A stretch of 14,472 nucleotides of DNA from JAICLV01 sp036380925 (GTDB lineage Bacteria; Actinomycetota; Actinomycetes; Acidothermales; Acidothermaceae). The notes beneath the pieces were generated by a model. The model did not search any database. It had not been told where the DNA came from and saw only the letters and a list, made by a program, of their open reading frames with translations. Location of the stretch: the NCBI GenBank assembly GCA_036380925.1, contig DASVDW010000209.1, forward strand, positions 1 through 14,472, given 5' to 3'. Numbering within the stretch: the stretch's first letter is position 1; each line of letters opens with the position of its first letter. Position numbers and translations under genes: made by a program. This document shows, one piece after another, positions 7,305 to 13,714 of this stretch.

Positions 7305-8261
7305 ATGAAGGCTCTCGCCGGACTCCTCGCCGCCGGGCTCGCGCTCGTCGGCTGCAGCGCCACCGAGCACGCGGCGCCACAACCGGCCGTGTCGTCACCC
7401 GTCGCGTCGAGCGCCGGGTCACCGGCCGCGTCAACCCCGCCCGCCGCGCTTGCCACCGTGCCGGCCTCCCCGGTGGCCAGCGCGTCGGAAGCCGGATCAT
7501 CCGAAGCCAGCTCATCCGAAGTCAGCTCATCCGGAGCGGCCCCGACGCCTAGCCGGGCGACTGCGACGGCGACACCCACGGCGACGGCGAGCGCGCGACC
7601 CGGCCCCGCGCGCACGACGCCGGCCAAGCCCGCTCCCGCGCCGACGACGAGGCCGTCCACACTGCTGGTGGAGCAACTCGCCGACGTGGGCGGCGCGCGG
7701 CAGGTCGTCGTCGTCACCTCCTCGAGCTGGACGACGAGCACGGCCACGTTGCAAACCTTCGAGAAGGACGCCGCAGGATGGCACGCGGTTTTCCCCGCAA
7801 TGGCGGCGCATATCGGCCGGGCCGGATTCTCGGCGAACAAGCGCGAGGGCGACCTCAAGACGCCCGCCGGCAAGTACGGATTCGGCACGATGTTCGGCCA
7901 GCTGACCAACCCAGGCGTGAAATTCCCTTACCGGCAAGCAGATTCGCAGTCGGTGTGGGTCGATGACGTCAACTCCCCGTACTACAACACCTGGCAGGAG
8001 AACGCGAACCTCAGCGGCGAGCACCTCGCGTCGTCCGCCTATGCCACCGCCTACGCGTACGCGGTCGCGATCGCCTACAACACCAACCCCATCGTGAAAG
8101 GCAAAGGCAGCGCGATCTTTTTGCACGTGAGCACCGGGGGCGGCACCGCCGGATGTGTTTCCGTCGGGCGCGCCGACCTGCTGCGCGTGCTGCGTTGGCT
8201 CGATCCCGCGAAGGCGCCGGTCATCGTGATGGGACCGGCGTCGGTGATCCGCCAGTACTGA
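7305..8261 (+). CDS. L,D-transpeptidase (YkuD)-like lipoprotein
   Basis: This is a secreted lipid-anchored envelope protein, 318 residues. The N-terminus MKALAGLLAAGLALVGC is a lipoprotein signal with lipobox LVGC and modified Cys17. Residues 18 to about 118 are a Ser/Ala/Pro/Thr-rich spacer, which probably carries the enzyme across the wall. The rest matches the YkuD/ErfK L,D-transpeptidase family of actinomycetes: KREGDLKTPAGKYGFG (about 179-194), a His at 274 (IFLHVSTGGG) and the catalytic motif TAGCVSV with Cys284. Such enzymes form 3-3 peptidoglycan cross-links or attach proteins to the wall. This branch is divergent from the LdtMt enzymes, so transpeptidase activity is inferred. It is convergent with the HExxH gene, with one base between the two stops. 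Confidence 0.85.
   Translation: MKALAGLLAAGLALVGCSATEHAAPQPAVSSPVASSAGSPAASTPPAALATVPASPVASASEAGSSEASSSEVSSSGAAPTPSRATATATPTATASARPGPARTTPAKPAPAPTTRPSTLLVEQLADVGGARQVVVVTSSSWTTSTATLQTFEKDAAGWHAVFPAMAAHIGRAGFSANKREGDLKTPAGKYGFGTMFGQLTNPGVKFPYRQADSQSVWVDDVNSPYYNTWQENANLSGEHLASSAYATAYAYAVAIAYNTNPIVKGKGSAIFLHVSTGGGTAGCVSVGRADLLRVLRWLDPAKAPVIVMGPASVIRQY
7485..7529 (+). repeat. Three 15-bp tandem repeats in the lipoprotein linker
   Basis: There are three consecutive copies of a 15-base unit close to TCCGAAGCCAGCTCA at 7485-7499, 7500-7514 and 7515-7529, followed by a decayed partial copy. They encode SEAGS-SEASS-SEVSS in the spacer after the lipobox. The linker may vary in length between strains by copy-number change. 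Confidence 0.75.
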
Positions 8262-8262
8262 C

Positions 8263-8916
8263 TCAGCTTTCCCAAGCAGGGGTGGCTAATTGAAGGTCGA
8301 GGCGGCCGCCAGGCCGGCAATCCGACGTCGTGTACGCGTCGGGCATCCGCGGGTAAAACAGCCGCCAGTACCGTTCGGCGAGTTGGCGCGCGGCCTGCGG
8401 TGACGCGCCGAGCAGTTCGGCCATCTCGGTGTCGCGTTGGGTGGCGTAGCACTCAGCCTCGGCTTCGTTCATGTTGCCCGCCATGTGCATGGACTCGTGC
8501 GTCAACACATGCACGGCTTGCACCTGGGCGTCGCTCGGATGCCGTTTGTCGGAGTCGAGATAGCCCTGCAGGTCGTTGCATTGCTGATGCTTGATCAGCG
8601 TCTTGTGCTCCGGGCGGCCATCCGGAGCCCACGCCACCCAGCCCAACTCGTTGCCGATGTCGAGCGAGGATCCGGTGAGCGTCTGGCAGTCCACCTTGAC
8701 CGGGACGCCGATGAGCTTCGACGCGGCATGGCCGAGTTGGCCGTCGAGGTGCGCCCGGACGACGACGGGCACCGTCGCCACCACGGCTATCACCGCGAAG
8801 GAGCCGACCGAGATCGCCGGGAAGGCCCCGCCGGACGCGCGCGCCGACAGCAGCCAGCGGGCGAACAAGGCGACGGCGGCAAGCGCCGCGACCAACGCGA
8901 CGTCGAACATCACCAC
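8263..8916 (-). CDS. Membrane-anchored HExxH protein, putative zinc metallopeptidase
   Basis: I do not recognise a named family. The protein is 217 residues from GTG at 8916; the ATG at 8910 is an equally good start and neither has a clear ribosome binding site. It has two hydrophobic N-terminal segments (about 4-23 and 36-54), then a soluble domain of about 160 residues. This holds the motif VLTHESMHMAG with H140, E141 and H144, the zincin HExxH signature. It is followed by NEAEAEC, where E151, E153 or E155 could be the third zinc ligand as in gluzincins. Four cysteines (77, 113, 156, 200) could form disulfides if the domain is outside the cell. Similar HExxH-NEAxAEC sequences occur as hypothetical proteins in actinobacteria, from memory. 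It is the last gene behind the MoxR operon, about 40 bases after the previous stop. Catalysis is inferred from the motif alone. Confidence 0.75.
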   Translation of the reverse strand: MVMFDVALVAALAAVALFARWLLSARASGGAFPAISVGSFAVIAVVATVPVVVRAHLDGQLGHAASKLIGVPVKVDCQTLTGSSLDIGNELGWVAWAPDGRPEHKTLIKHQQCNDLQGYLDSDKRHPSDAQVQAVHVLTHESMHMAGNMNEAEAECYATQRDTEMAELLGASPQAARQLAERYWRLFYPRMPDAYTTSDCRPGGRLDLQLATPAWES

Positions 8917-8950
8917 GACACGGCTATCGGCACGATCAGCCCAAGGCGTG

Positions 8951-8960
8951 AGTGATCACT
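8951..8960. repeat. Perfect 10-bp palindrome AGTGATCACT
   Basis: This perfect palindrome spans the stop codon of the small membrane protein (8956-8958, minus strand), about 40 bases ahead of the HExxH gene. It might be a small operator for the last gene of the cluster, but a 10-mer can occur by chance. Confidence 0.3.
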
Positions 8961-9471
8961 TGGGGGCGCCGGCGAGCAGCGCGGCCACCGCGACGACCGC
9001 CGCGACGACCGCCCCGATCGCCAGGAAGAACGAATGCCCCACCCCGACCACGCTGAGCGCCGCGACGGCGACGACGACCGCGGCGCCGGTCCCGAAGAGC
9101 TTGAGTCGCGGCAAGATCGCGGCGCCGGCGCGCAGCCGCAGTTCGCCCGGAGCGGCGGCCAGGTCGGCCACCAGCAGGTAGCCCAGCAACAGCAGGGCGT
9201 CGCCGACCGCCAGCCCGGCGGGAGCGCCGTGCACGCAAGCCAATGCGGTGGCGGACATGCCCGCGGCGCATCCGAACGTCGTCAGCGCGGGATTGGCCAC
9301 GGCGACCGCCGCGACCATCGCCAGCACGCCGAGCGACGCGAACGCGCGCACGTCCGCGTGCGGAGAAACCGACGGCAGGCCGGTGAGCGCAACGCCCAGC
9401 GCGCTGGCCGCCCAGCGCATCGCCGTCGGTCGCGCGAGTTCGACCCGCCCCGGCCACCGGAACGGCTTCAC
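8956..9471 (-). CDS. Small polytopic membrane protein of the MoxR operon
   Basis: This is a hypothetical membrane protein of 171 residues with about five hydrophobic segments and a basic N-terminus (MKPFRWPGRVELARP). I see no catalytic motif, and the composition is Ala/Val/Leu/Gly. The start is the GTG at 9471, not a further upstream codon. It overlaps the DUF58 stop as GTGA and has a perfect AGGAGG at 9477-9482 five bases ahead. The longer frame upstream is Arg/Ala-rich antisense-like sequence within DUF58. Its position directly after DUF58 suggests a partner in the same membrane process, perhaps anchoring or assembling the MoxR/DUF58 machinery. That is inference from context. Confidence 0.72.
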   Translation of the reverse strand: MKPFRWPGRVELARPTAMRWAASALGVALTGLPSVSPHADVRAFASLGVLAMVAAVAVANPALTTFGCAAGMSATALACVHGAPAGLAVGDALLLLGYLLVADLAAAPGELRLRAGAAILPRLKLFGTGAAVVVAVAALSVVGVGHSFFLAIGAVVAAVVAVAALLAGAPK

Positions 9472-10739
9472 GCCGGCCTCCTGCGCTGCGGCAGCTTGCT
9501 GAACGCGACGTCGAGCAGGTCGTCGCCGTCCCACCCGAGGATCGGCACGCCGGAGTCCTCCAGCGCCTGCAGTTGCAGGCGGTGCTCGACCCGCCACAAT
9601 CGCTTGGCCAGCTCAGAATTCGGGACGTCGGGCTGCAGCTTCGGGGCCGCCGTCCGCACGTCGACGACGACCGGGGTCAAACCGCGTCGGCGCAGCGCGT
9701 CTACCGCGGTCGTCGCGCGCGGATCGAGGAGCGGCGAGAAGAGCAGCGCCAGCGCGGCGGTCGGCAGCGCGGACGGCGGGATCACCGCCAGCTCGGGTCG
9801 GTCCCCCGCGCTCGCCCGGCGGACGTCCAAGACTTGCTCGATGATCCGATAGAACTGCCGACCACCGACCTCCGGTCGAAGCCAGATCAGCCGCCCGCCC
9901 AGCACGACCAATCCGACCCGGTCATGCCGTGCGAGATAGGCGCGCGCGGTGGCGACGGCGCCGCGCACCGCGACGTCCAGGCTGCTGCGCTCGCGGCCGC
10001 CGACGTCGGTGAAAGCGTCGATGAGCACGACGACGTCGCACGCGCGCTCGGCGGCGGTTCGGTTGACCTGCAGCGCGCCTCGACGCGCGGTCGCCCGCCA
10101 ATTGATCCGGCGCGCCCGCTGGCCCGGCTGATAATCGTGGACGTCGATGAACTCCACGCCCTCGCCGGCGACGACGCTGACGTGGTCACCGAACCGATCG
10201 GGCAGCGCGCGCGGGGTCGGCAGCAATCCGAGCGGGGCGTGATGCGGGAAGACGCTGACCTCGCCAACCGCCGCCTGCGTCTGCGCGACCCACAGCCCTC
10301 CTGCTCGATGCGCCGTGACGGCGACCGACCCGGCGAACCGGCTACCCCATCGGGTGGTTCGCAGCCGCCAGTCGATCCGCACGCTTTGTCGTGGCACGAC
10401 GCTGCTCACGACGGCCGCTCCTTCGGCGATCTCCGCGCCCTCGTTGACGAGCAGGGCGACGTCGACGCGCTCCAGTTGGTCGGCGCATTCGATCGTCACG
10501 GCGAGATCGACGAACTCGCCCTCCAAGCAGCGGTCCGGCGACGCCGCGCCGCGCACCGCGATTCGCGTCTCGGCGGCGCCGGAACCGCGACGCAGCCGAG
10601 GGGCGAGCAACAGCAGCAGCGCCGGCACGACGAGCACGGCAACCGTGGAGCGCTGAGTGGCCGTCGCCAAGAAGAACCCCAGCCCGGCCAAGGTGAGCAG
10701 GCTTCGCTGGCGATCGCTCGGCCGCCAACGCGCGGTCAT
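9468..10739 (-). CDS. DUF58 domain protein (MoxR partner)
   Basis: This is a membrane-attached DUF58 protein of 423 residues, full length for the family. Two hydrophobic segments lie at about residues 13-26 and 31-48, then a beta-rich middle region, then the DUF58 core: EFIDVHDYQPGQRARRINW (197-214) and RGALQVNR, the family signature. This leads into a von Willebrand A-like strand DVVVLIDAF (235-243), whose MIDAS-type DxSxS is degenerate (DAFTD). DUF58 proteins are encoded beside MoxR AAA+ ATPases and are thought to act with them in protein or cofactor maturation at the membrane. ATG at 10739 overlaps the MoxR TGA (ATGA), and the end overlaps the next GTG. Confidence 0.9.
   Translation of the reverse strand: MTARWRPSDRQRSLLTLAGLGFFLATATQRSTVAVLVVPALLLLLAPRLRRGSGAAETRIAVRGAASPDRCLEGEFVDLAVTIECADQLERVDVALLVNEGAEIAEGAAVVSSVVPRQSVRIDWRLRTTRWGSRFAGSVAVTAHRAGGLWVAQTQAAVGEVSVFPHHAPLGLLPTPRALPDRFGDHVSVVAGEGVEFIDVHDYQPGQRARRINWRATARRGALQVNRTAAERACDVVVLIDAFTDVGGRERSSLDVAVRGAVATARAYLARHDRVGLVVLGGRLIWLRPEVGGRQFYRIIEQVLDVRRASAGDRPELAVIPPSALPTAALALLFSPLLDPRATTAVDALRRRGLTPVVVDVRTAAPKLQPDVPNSELAKRLWRVEHRLQLQALEDSGVPILGWDGDDLLDVAFSKLPQRRRPA
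9477..9482 (-). promoter_or_regulatory. Ribosome binding site of the small membrane protein
   Basis: AGGAGG on the minus strand lies five bases ahead of GTG 9471 and inside the end of the DUF58 gene. It is the strongest Shine-Dalgarno sequence in the operon and fixes that start. Confidence 0.75.
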
Positions 10740-11710
10740 CGGCTGGAGCGCGTCGCGGGAGTCGGCACCTGTCGCAACACCTCGGTGATGACGTCCGCGC
10801 CGGTGACACGTCGCACCCAGGTCTCCGGCTTCAACGAGATGCGATGGGCTAGCGCGGGCACCGCCACGTCGCGCACGTCGTCCGGCACCACGAAGTCACG
10901 ACCGGCGAGCACCGCGTTGCCGCGCGCCAGCTGCGTCAGCGCCAAGCCTCCTCTCGGGCTCGCTCCGACCGCGACACTGTCGTGCGAACGCGTGGCGTTG
11001 AGCAGGGCGACGATGTAGCGCAACACGTCGGCGTCGACCTCCACCGTCTCAAGCGATTCCCGCATCGCGAGCAACTCGTCGGCGGACACCACGCGGTCCA
11101 GCGACGGCGGGACGGATCCGCGGTCGATCCGCTGCCGAAGAAGCGCCGCCTCGTCGTCCGACGACAGGTAGCCCAGCCGGACGCGCAACAAGAAGCGGTC
11201 CAGTTGCGCTTCGGGCAGCGGGTAGGTGCCCTCGTACTCGATCGGGTTTTCAGTGGCGAGGACGAGGAAGGGGTCGGGCAGCCGATGAGTCTGGCCGTCG
11301 ATGCTGACCTGCTGTTCCGCCATGGCCTCGAGCAGCGCCGCTTGCGTCTTCGGCGGCGTTCGATTGATCTCGTCGGCCAGCAAGACATTGGTGAACACCG
11401 GCCCCGGCCGGAACACGAAGTCGGCGACGCGTTGGTCGAAGAACGGCGCGCCGGTGAGATCGGAGGGCAGCAGATCGGGAGTGAACTGCACCCGGTTGAA
11501 GCCCAGGCCAAGCACTTGGGCGAAGGACCGCGCGGTGAGTGTCTTGCCGAGGCCCGGCAGGTCCTCGATAAGCACATGGCCGGACGCCAAAATCCCGAGC
11601 AGGATGAGCTTGAGGACGGGCCGCTTGCCGACGACGGCGCGTTCAACCTCGTCAAGCACCTGCGCCGCGCGCTCACCCGTGCGAGTCGGCGACCAGCTGT
11701 CGACGGTCAC
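10736..11710 (-). CDS. MoxR-family AAA+ ATPase
   Basis: This is a cytoplasmic AAA+ ATPase of the MoxR class, 324 residues, of the type that acts as a chaperone-like remodelling factor with VWA/DUF58 partners. Seen: Walker A LPGLGKT (51-57), the pore-region sequence FTPDLLPSDLTG, Walker B VLLADEIN (109-116, D113/E114), the MoxR-typical NRTPPKTQAALLEAM, sensor 1 region ATENPIEYEGTYPLPEAQLDRF, and the C-terminal lid with SPRGGLAL. The start is GTG 11710, which overlaps the previous TGA (GTGA) and has AGGAG at 11719-11723 eight bases ahead. It sits in the middle of the operon, directly ahead of DUF58, the standard MoxR-DUF58 order. Confidence 0.95.
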   Translation of the reverse strand: MTVDSWSPTRTGERAAQVLDEVERAVVGKRPVLKLILLGILASGHVLIEDLPGLGKTLTARSFAQVLGLGFNRVQFTPDLLPSDLTGAPFFDQRVADFVFRPGPVFTNVLLADEINRTPPKTQAALLEAMAEQQVSIDGQTHRLPDPFLVLATENPIEYEGTYPLPEAQLDRFLLRVRLGYLSSDDEAALLRQRIDRGSVPPSLDRVVSADELLAMRESLETVEVDADVLRYIVALLNATRSHDSVAVGASPRGGLALTQLARGNAVLAGRDFVVPDDVRDVAVPALAHRISLKPETWVRRVTGADVITEVLRQVPTPATRSSR

Positions 11711-12231
11711 GACGAAAGCTCCTCAAGTCTCGATGTCAAAAGCTCGATCTGCCGGGCGTCAAGCGGTGCGGCGTCGCTCTCCTCGACGTCGCCGACGGAG
11801 TCGTCGAGCAACCAAGCGGCGTCGCCCATCAGTGTTCGCGCGCGGTCGCGATCCCGCGACGACAACGTGACGCCGTATCGGGCCGCCAACGTTTGCGCGT
11901 AGAGGCGGAGCAGCACCGGCCGCACACTGCGGTCGAAATCGACTCTGCTGGCGCCCGCGGGCCGCAGCAGCGCGACCAGCTGACGATAGCGAACAAAGCC
12001 CGCGTTCACGTCGGGCGCGACCACGCGTGGGCGGGCCGACCGGCGAGGTGGTAGCGCCGCTCGGATGCGGATCAATGCGATCGCCTCGACAACAATCGCG
12101 ACGACGCGCACACCGGACGACCCTCCGACCTGATAGCCGACGACGACGGCGAGCGCCACCGCCCCGACCACCGCGGCCACCGGGCCGGCCGATGCCTTCA
12201 CGCCGGCCCATTCGCGGTCGCGCCATCTCAT
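11707..12231 (-). CDS. Small membrane protein between DUF4129 and MoxR
   Basis: This is a hypothetical protein of 174 residues. Residues about 13-34 and 39-58 form two hydrophobic segments, followed by a basic turn (PPRRSARPR) and a soluble, helix-prone domain of about 110 residues ending in an acidic stretch and QIELLTSRLEELSS. No enzyme motif is visible. The ATG at 12231 overlaps the DUF4129 stop (ATGA) and the TGA overlaps the MoxR GTG (GTGA), so translation is probably coupled on both sides. In actinomycetes a comparable two-helix protein often sits at this place in MoxR-DUF58-DUF4129 clusters; I rely on position for that and did not align it. Confidence 0.75.
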   Translation of the reverse strand: MRWRDREWAGVKASAGPVAAVVGAVALAVVVGYQVGGSSGVRVVAIVVEAIALIRIRAALPPRRSARPRVVAPDVNAGFVRYRQLVALLRPAGASRVDFDRSVRPVLLRLYAQTLAARYGVTLSSRDRDRARTLMGDAAWLLDDSVGDVEESDAAPLDARQIELLTSRLEELSS

Positions 12232-13085
12232 GGCGCGGGCCTAGCCGCGAGGCTGGTGGGGCTGCGCAGTCGGGCGAGCGCGGCCCGCGCGGCGTCACGG
12301 TCAACGGCAGACATCGGATGCGTGCTGAACCTCGCCTCCAAGAAGAGCTGGGTCAGCCGCCGAGCGGCGGGATGGGCGTCGTGGAACTGCGCCGCCCGGG
12401 CCAGCAGGTCGGTGGGTGTCTCGGCGGCAAGTCGCCGCACGCCTACGTCCGCGAGCGCGCGCTCCATCGCCGCGTAACACGCGATGATGGCCTGGCGCGG
12501 GTCGGCGATGTCGCGCATCGCGTCGTCGCCGGCGTCGATGACCGCGAACACCGCCGCTTCGGCCGCGCTCTCGTCGTCCGGCGACATGGCGCGGAACAGC
12601 CGCTGCCGGACGCCGACGACGATCGCGGCCACCACCATGGCGGCCGCCAGGCAGCCGATCGCGATCGGGACGATCGGCAGGCTCGACACGTTGATGTGCA
12701 TCGGGGGAGACGAATCGGGCGAGGGTGTCGGCGGCGTGCCCGCCGCGCCCGACTGCCCGCGCCGCGGCGCGTTGGCGAGCTGGGGGGAGAACCACCAGGC
12801 GAACAGCGCTAACACGCCGAGGATCGCCACCGCCGCGAGGATTTGCCGCGACCACGGGCGATCCCGCCGCCGCATGGCGAGCGCGACGGCCAATGCGACG
12901 ACCAACGTGACGGCCGCCGCGACGCCGAGCACGATCGCGACGGTGGACGCGGTCCGATGCGTGTAGCGGAACGCCGCGCGCCCGCCGCCGCCCCCGGCGC
13001 CGACAGCGACCAAGACGAGCGCCGCGACGCCCGCCGCCACCGCGAGCAGGTCGGGCAGCGCGAGCCGCTGGAACCGCCTGCCCAT
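12228..13085 (-). CDS. DUF4129 domain membrane protein
   Basis: This protein of 285 residues is the first gene of the MoxR operon. There are four hydrophobic segments, at about 11-30, 47-70, 81-99 and 137-157. A Pro/Ser-rich loop (about 105-130) lies between the third and fourth. The C-terminal soluble part (about 190-265) matches DUF4129: DPRQAIIACYAAMERAL, then AETPTDLLARAA and LFLEARFSTHPMS. This domain is found at the C-terminus of bacterial transglutaminase-like membrane proteins and, as here, on its own beside MoxR and DUF58 genes. Its activity is unknown. ATG 13085 has a G-run (13092-13096) seven bases ahead. The 60-base gap to the DUF5709 gene could hold its own promoter, or the two could be co-transcribed. 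Confidence 0.88.
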   Translation of the reverse strand: MGRRFQRLALPDLLAVAAGVAALVLVAVGAGGGGGRAAFRYTHRTASTVAIVLGVAAAVTLVVALAVALAMRRRDRPWSRQILAAVAILGVLALFAWWFSPQLANAPRRGQSGAAGTPPTPSPDSSPPMHINVSSLPIVPIAIGCLAAAMVVAAIVVGVRQRLFRAMSPDDESAAEAAVFAVIDAGDDAMRDIADPRQAIIACYAAMERALADVGVRRLAAETPTDLLARAAQFHDAHPAARRLTQLFLEARFSTHPMSAVDRDAARAALARLRSPTSLAARPAP

Positions 13086-13145
13086 CGAACGACCCCCGAC
13101 GAGGTGACCGCGCTCCCGCGCGCCTCGCGGGTAGCCGCCGACAGA

Positions 13146-13589
13146 CTATTCCGGCTCCAAATGAATGGCCCGCTCCTCTTGAGTGAGTCCGCCGCCGTCC
13201 ATGCCGACGTCAATGGCGTCGGTGTCAGGTTGCGTGTCGCCGGGTTGCAGGCGCTCCTCGTTGACCAGCCGGCCCACCTCGGCGTCGTCGGCGGCGTCGG
13301 CGTCGTCGGCGTCGTCGAAGTCCTGACCGCGGCGCGGCGCGCCATTGATCTCCTCGAGCACCGGGTCCGGCTCTTCCCTGGCCAACCGGACGTCGTGGGG
13401 CTCGCCCTCCAACTGCTCTTCGACCGTCGTGCCCCAATCGACGCTGGCGTTCGGGGCGTCGCCAGGGAGCGGCAACTCCTGCGGGTCCTCGGCCTGTTGC
13501 TGCTCGGGAGTGCCGTCCTGCAGGTCCGGGATGCCGGCGTCTTCGAGTCGCGAACCGGTGTCATGTCGATGCGAACGATCTGCGGTCAT
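13146..13589 (-). CDS. DUF5709 family acidic protein
   Basis: This is a small, very acidic, soluble protein of 147 residues that resembles the actinobacterial DUF5709 family. The tell-tale pieces are VRLAREEPDP (about 67-76), EVGRLVNEE (104-112) and the C-terminal DVGMDGGGLTQEERAIH (127-143), all close to the family pattern RLA-x-EEPD ... GRLV ... D-x-G-x-DGG-x-x-x-EE-A-x-H. There are no membrane segments and no catalytic residues I can name, and the function of the family is unknown. Start chosen at ATG 13589; the frame is open further upstream but those residues (Arg/Ser/Leu) lie in the promoter region. It is divergent from the ChaB gene and shares its control region, with a GGGTAG element close to the start. 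That suggests stress-regulated expression. Confidence 0.78.
   Translation of the reverse strand: MTADRSHRHDTGSRLEDAGIPDLQDGTPEQQQAEDPQELPLPGDAPNASVDWGTTVEEQLEGEPHDVRLAREEPDPVLEEINGAPRRGQDFDDADDADAADDAEVGRLVNEERLQPGDTQPDTDAIDVGMDGGGLTQEERAIHLEPE
13281..13317 (-). repeat. 9-bp codon repeat encoding an Asp/Ala tract
   Basis: Near-perfect GCGTCGTCG units (plus-strand sense) encode the tract DFDDADDADAADDAE in the DUF5709 protein. It is a simple low-complexity coding repeat, likely prone to slippage, and separates the two conserved parts of the protein. Confidence 0.6.
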
Positions 13590-13599
13590 GTCGGGTCGC

Positions 13600-13624
13600 C
13601 TACCCCCTCCCACCGCGGTCAAGC
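13600..13624 (-). promoter_or_regulatory. SigB-like promoter motif for the DUF5709 gene
   Basis: On the minus strand GCTT (13624-13621), then 15 bases, then GGGTAG (13605-13600). This fits the actinomycete SigB pattern GNNT-N14-16-GGGTAC/T except for the last base. The expected transcript start lies only a few bases ahead of ATG 13589, so the mRNA would be nearly leaderless. This is a motif match only. Confidence 0.45.
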
Positions 13625-13625
13625 G

Positions 13626-13651
13626 GCTTGCTCGAAAGCAATCCCGGGTAC
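13626..13651 (+). promoter_or_regulatory. SigB-like promoter motif for the ChaB gene
   Basis: GCTT (13626-13629), 16 bases, then GGGTAC (13646-13651) is a full match to the GNNT-N14-16-GGGTAC/T pattern of Streptomyces SigB and related stress sigma factors. The transcript would carry a leader of about 57 bases ending in a strong ribosome binding site. The spacer holds the inverted repeat TTGCT-CGAA-AGCAA (13628-13641), a possible operator. Confidence 0.55.
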
Positions 13652-13701
13652 GCCAGCTGTGCCTCAAGAGGCTCCGCACAAGCGCCTCAGGAAATGCGAG
13701 G

Positions 13702-13708
13702 AAAGGAG
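13702..13708 (+). promoter_or_regulatory. Ribosome binding site of the ChaB gene
   Basis: AAAGGAG lies six bases ahead of the ATG at 13715 and settles that start over upstream in-frame codons. A short hairpin GCCTC-AA-GAGGC (13661-13672) precedes it in the presumed leader. Confidence 0.75.
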
Positions 13709-13714
13709 CAGCCG

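Noticed and set aside
9573..11018. Long plus-strand open frame (481 codons) opposite DUF58 and MoxR
   Set aside because: It runs antisense to two firmly identified genes, is Arg/Asp/Gln-rich and lacks recognisable domains. This is typical of antisense frames at this base composition.
12196..12209. A 13-base match (CTTCACGCCGGCC) shared with 9466-9478, including an in-frame GTG in the small membrane protein gene, as an alternative start or a repeat
   Set aside because: At 9471 the GTG has AGGAGG and a GTGA overlap. At 12201 there is neither, and ATG 12231 has the ATGA overlap. The match is most likely chance in G+C-rich coding DNA.
13281..13317. GCGTCGTCG repeats considered as a CRISPR or iteron array
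   Set aside because: There are no spacers. The units are codons for an Asp/Ala tract in frame within the DUF5709 gene.
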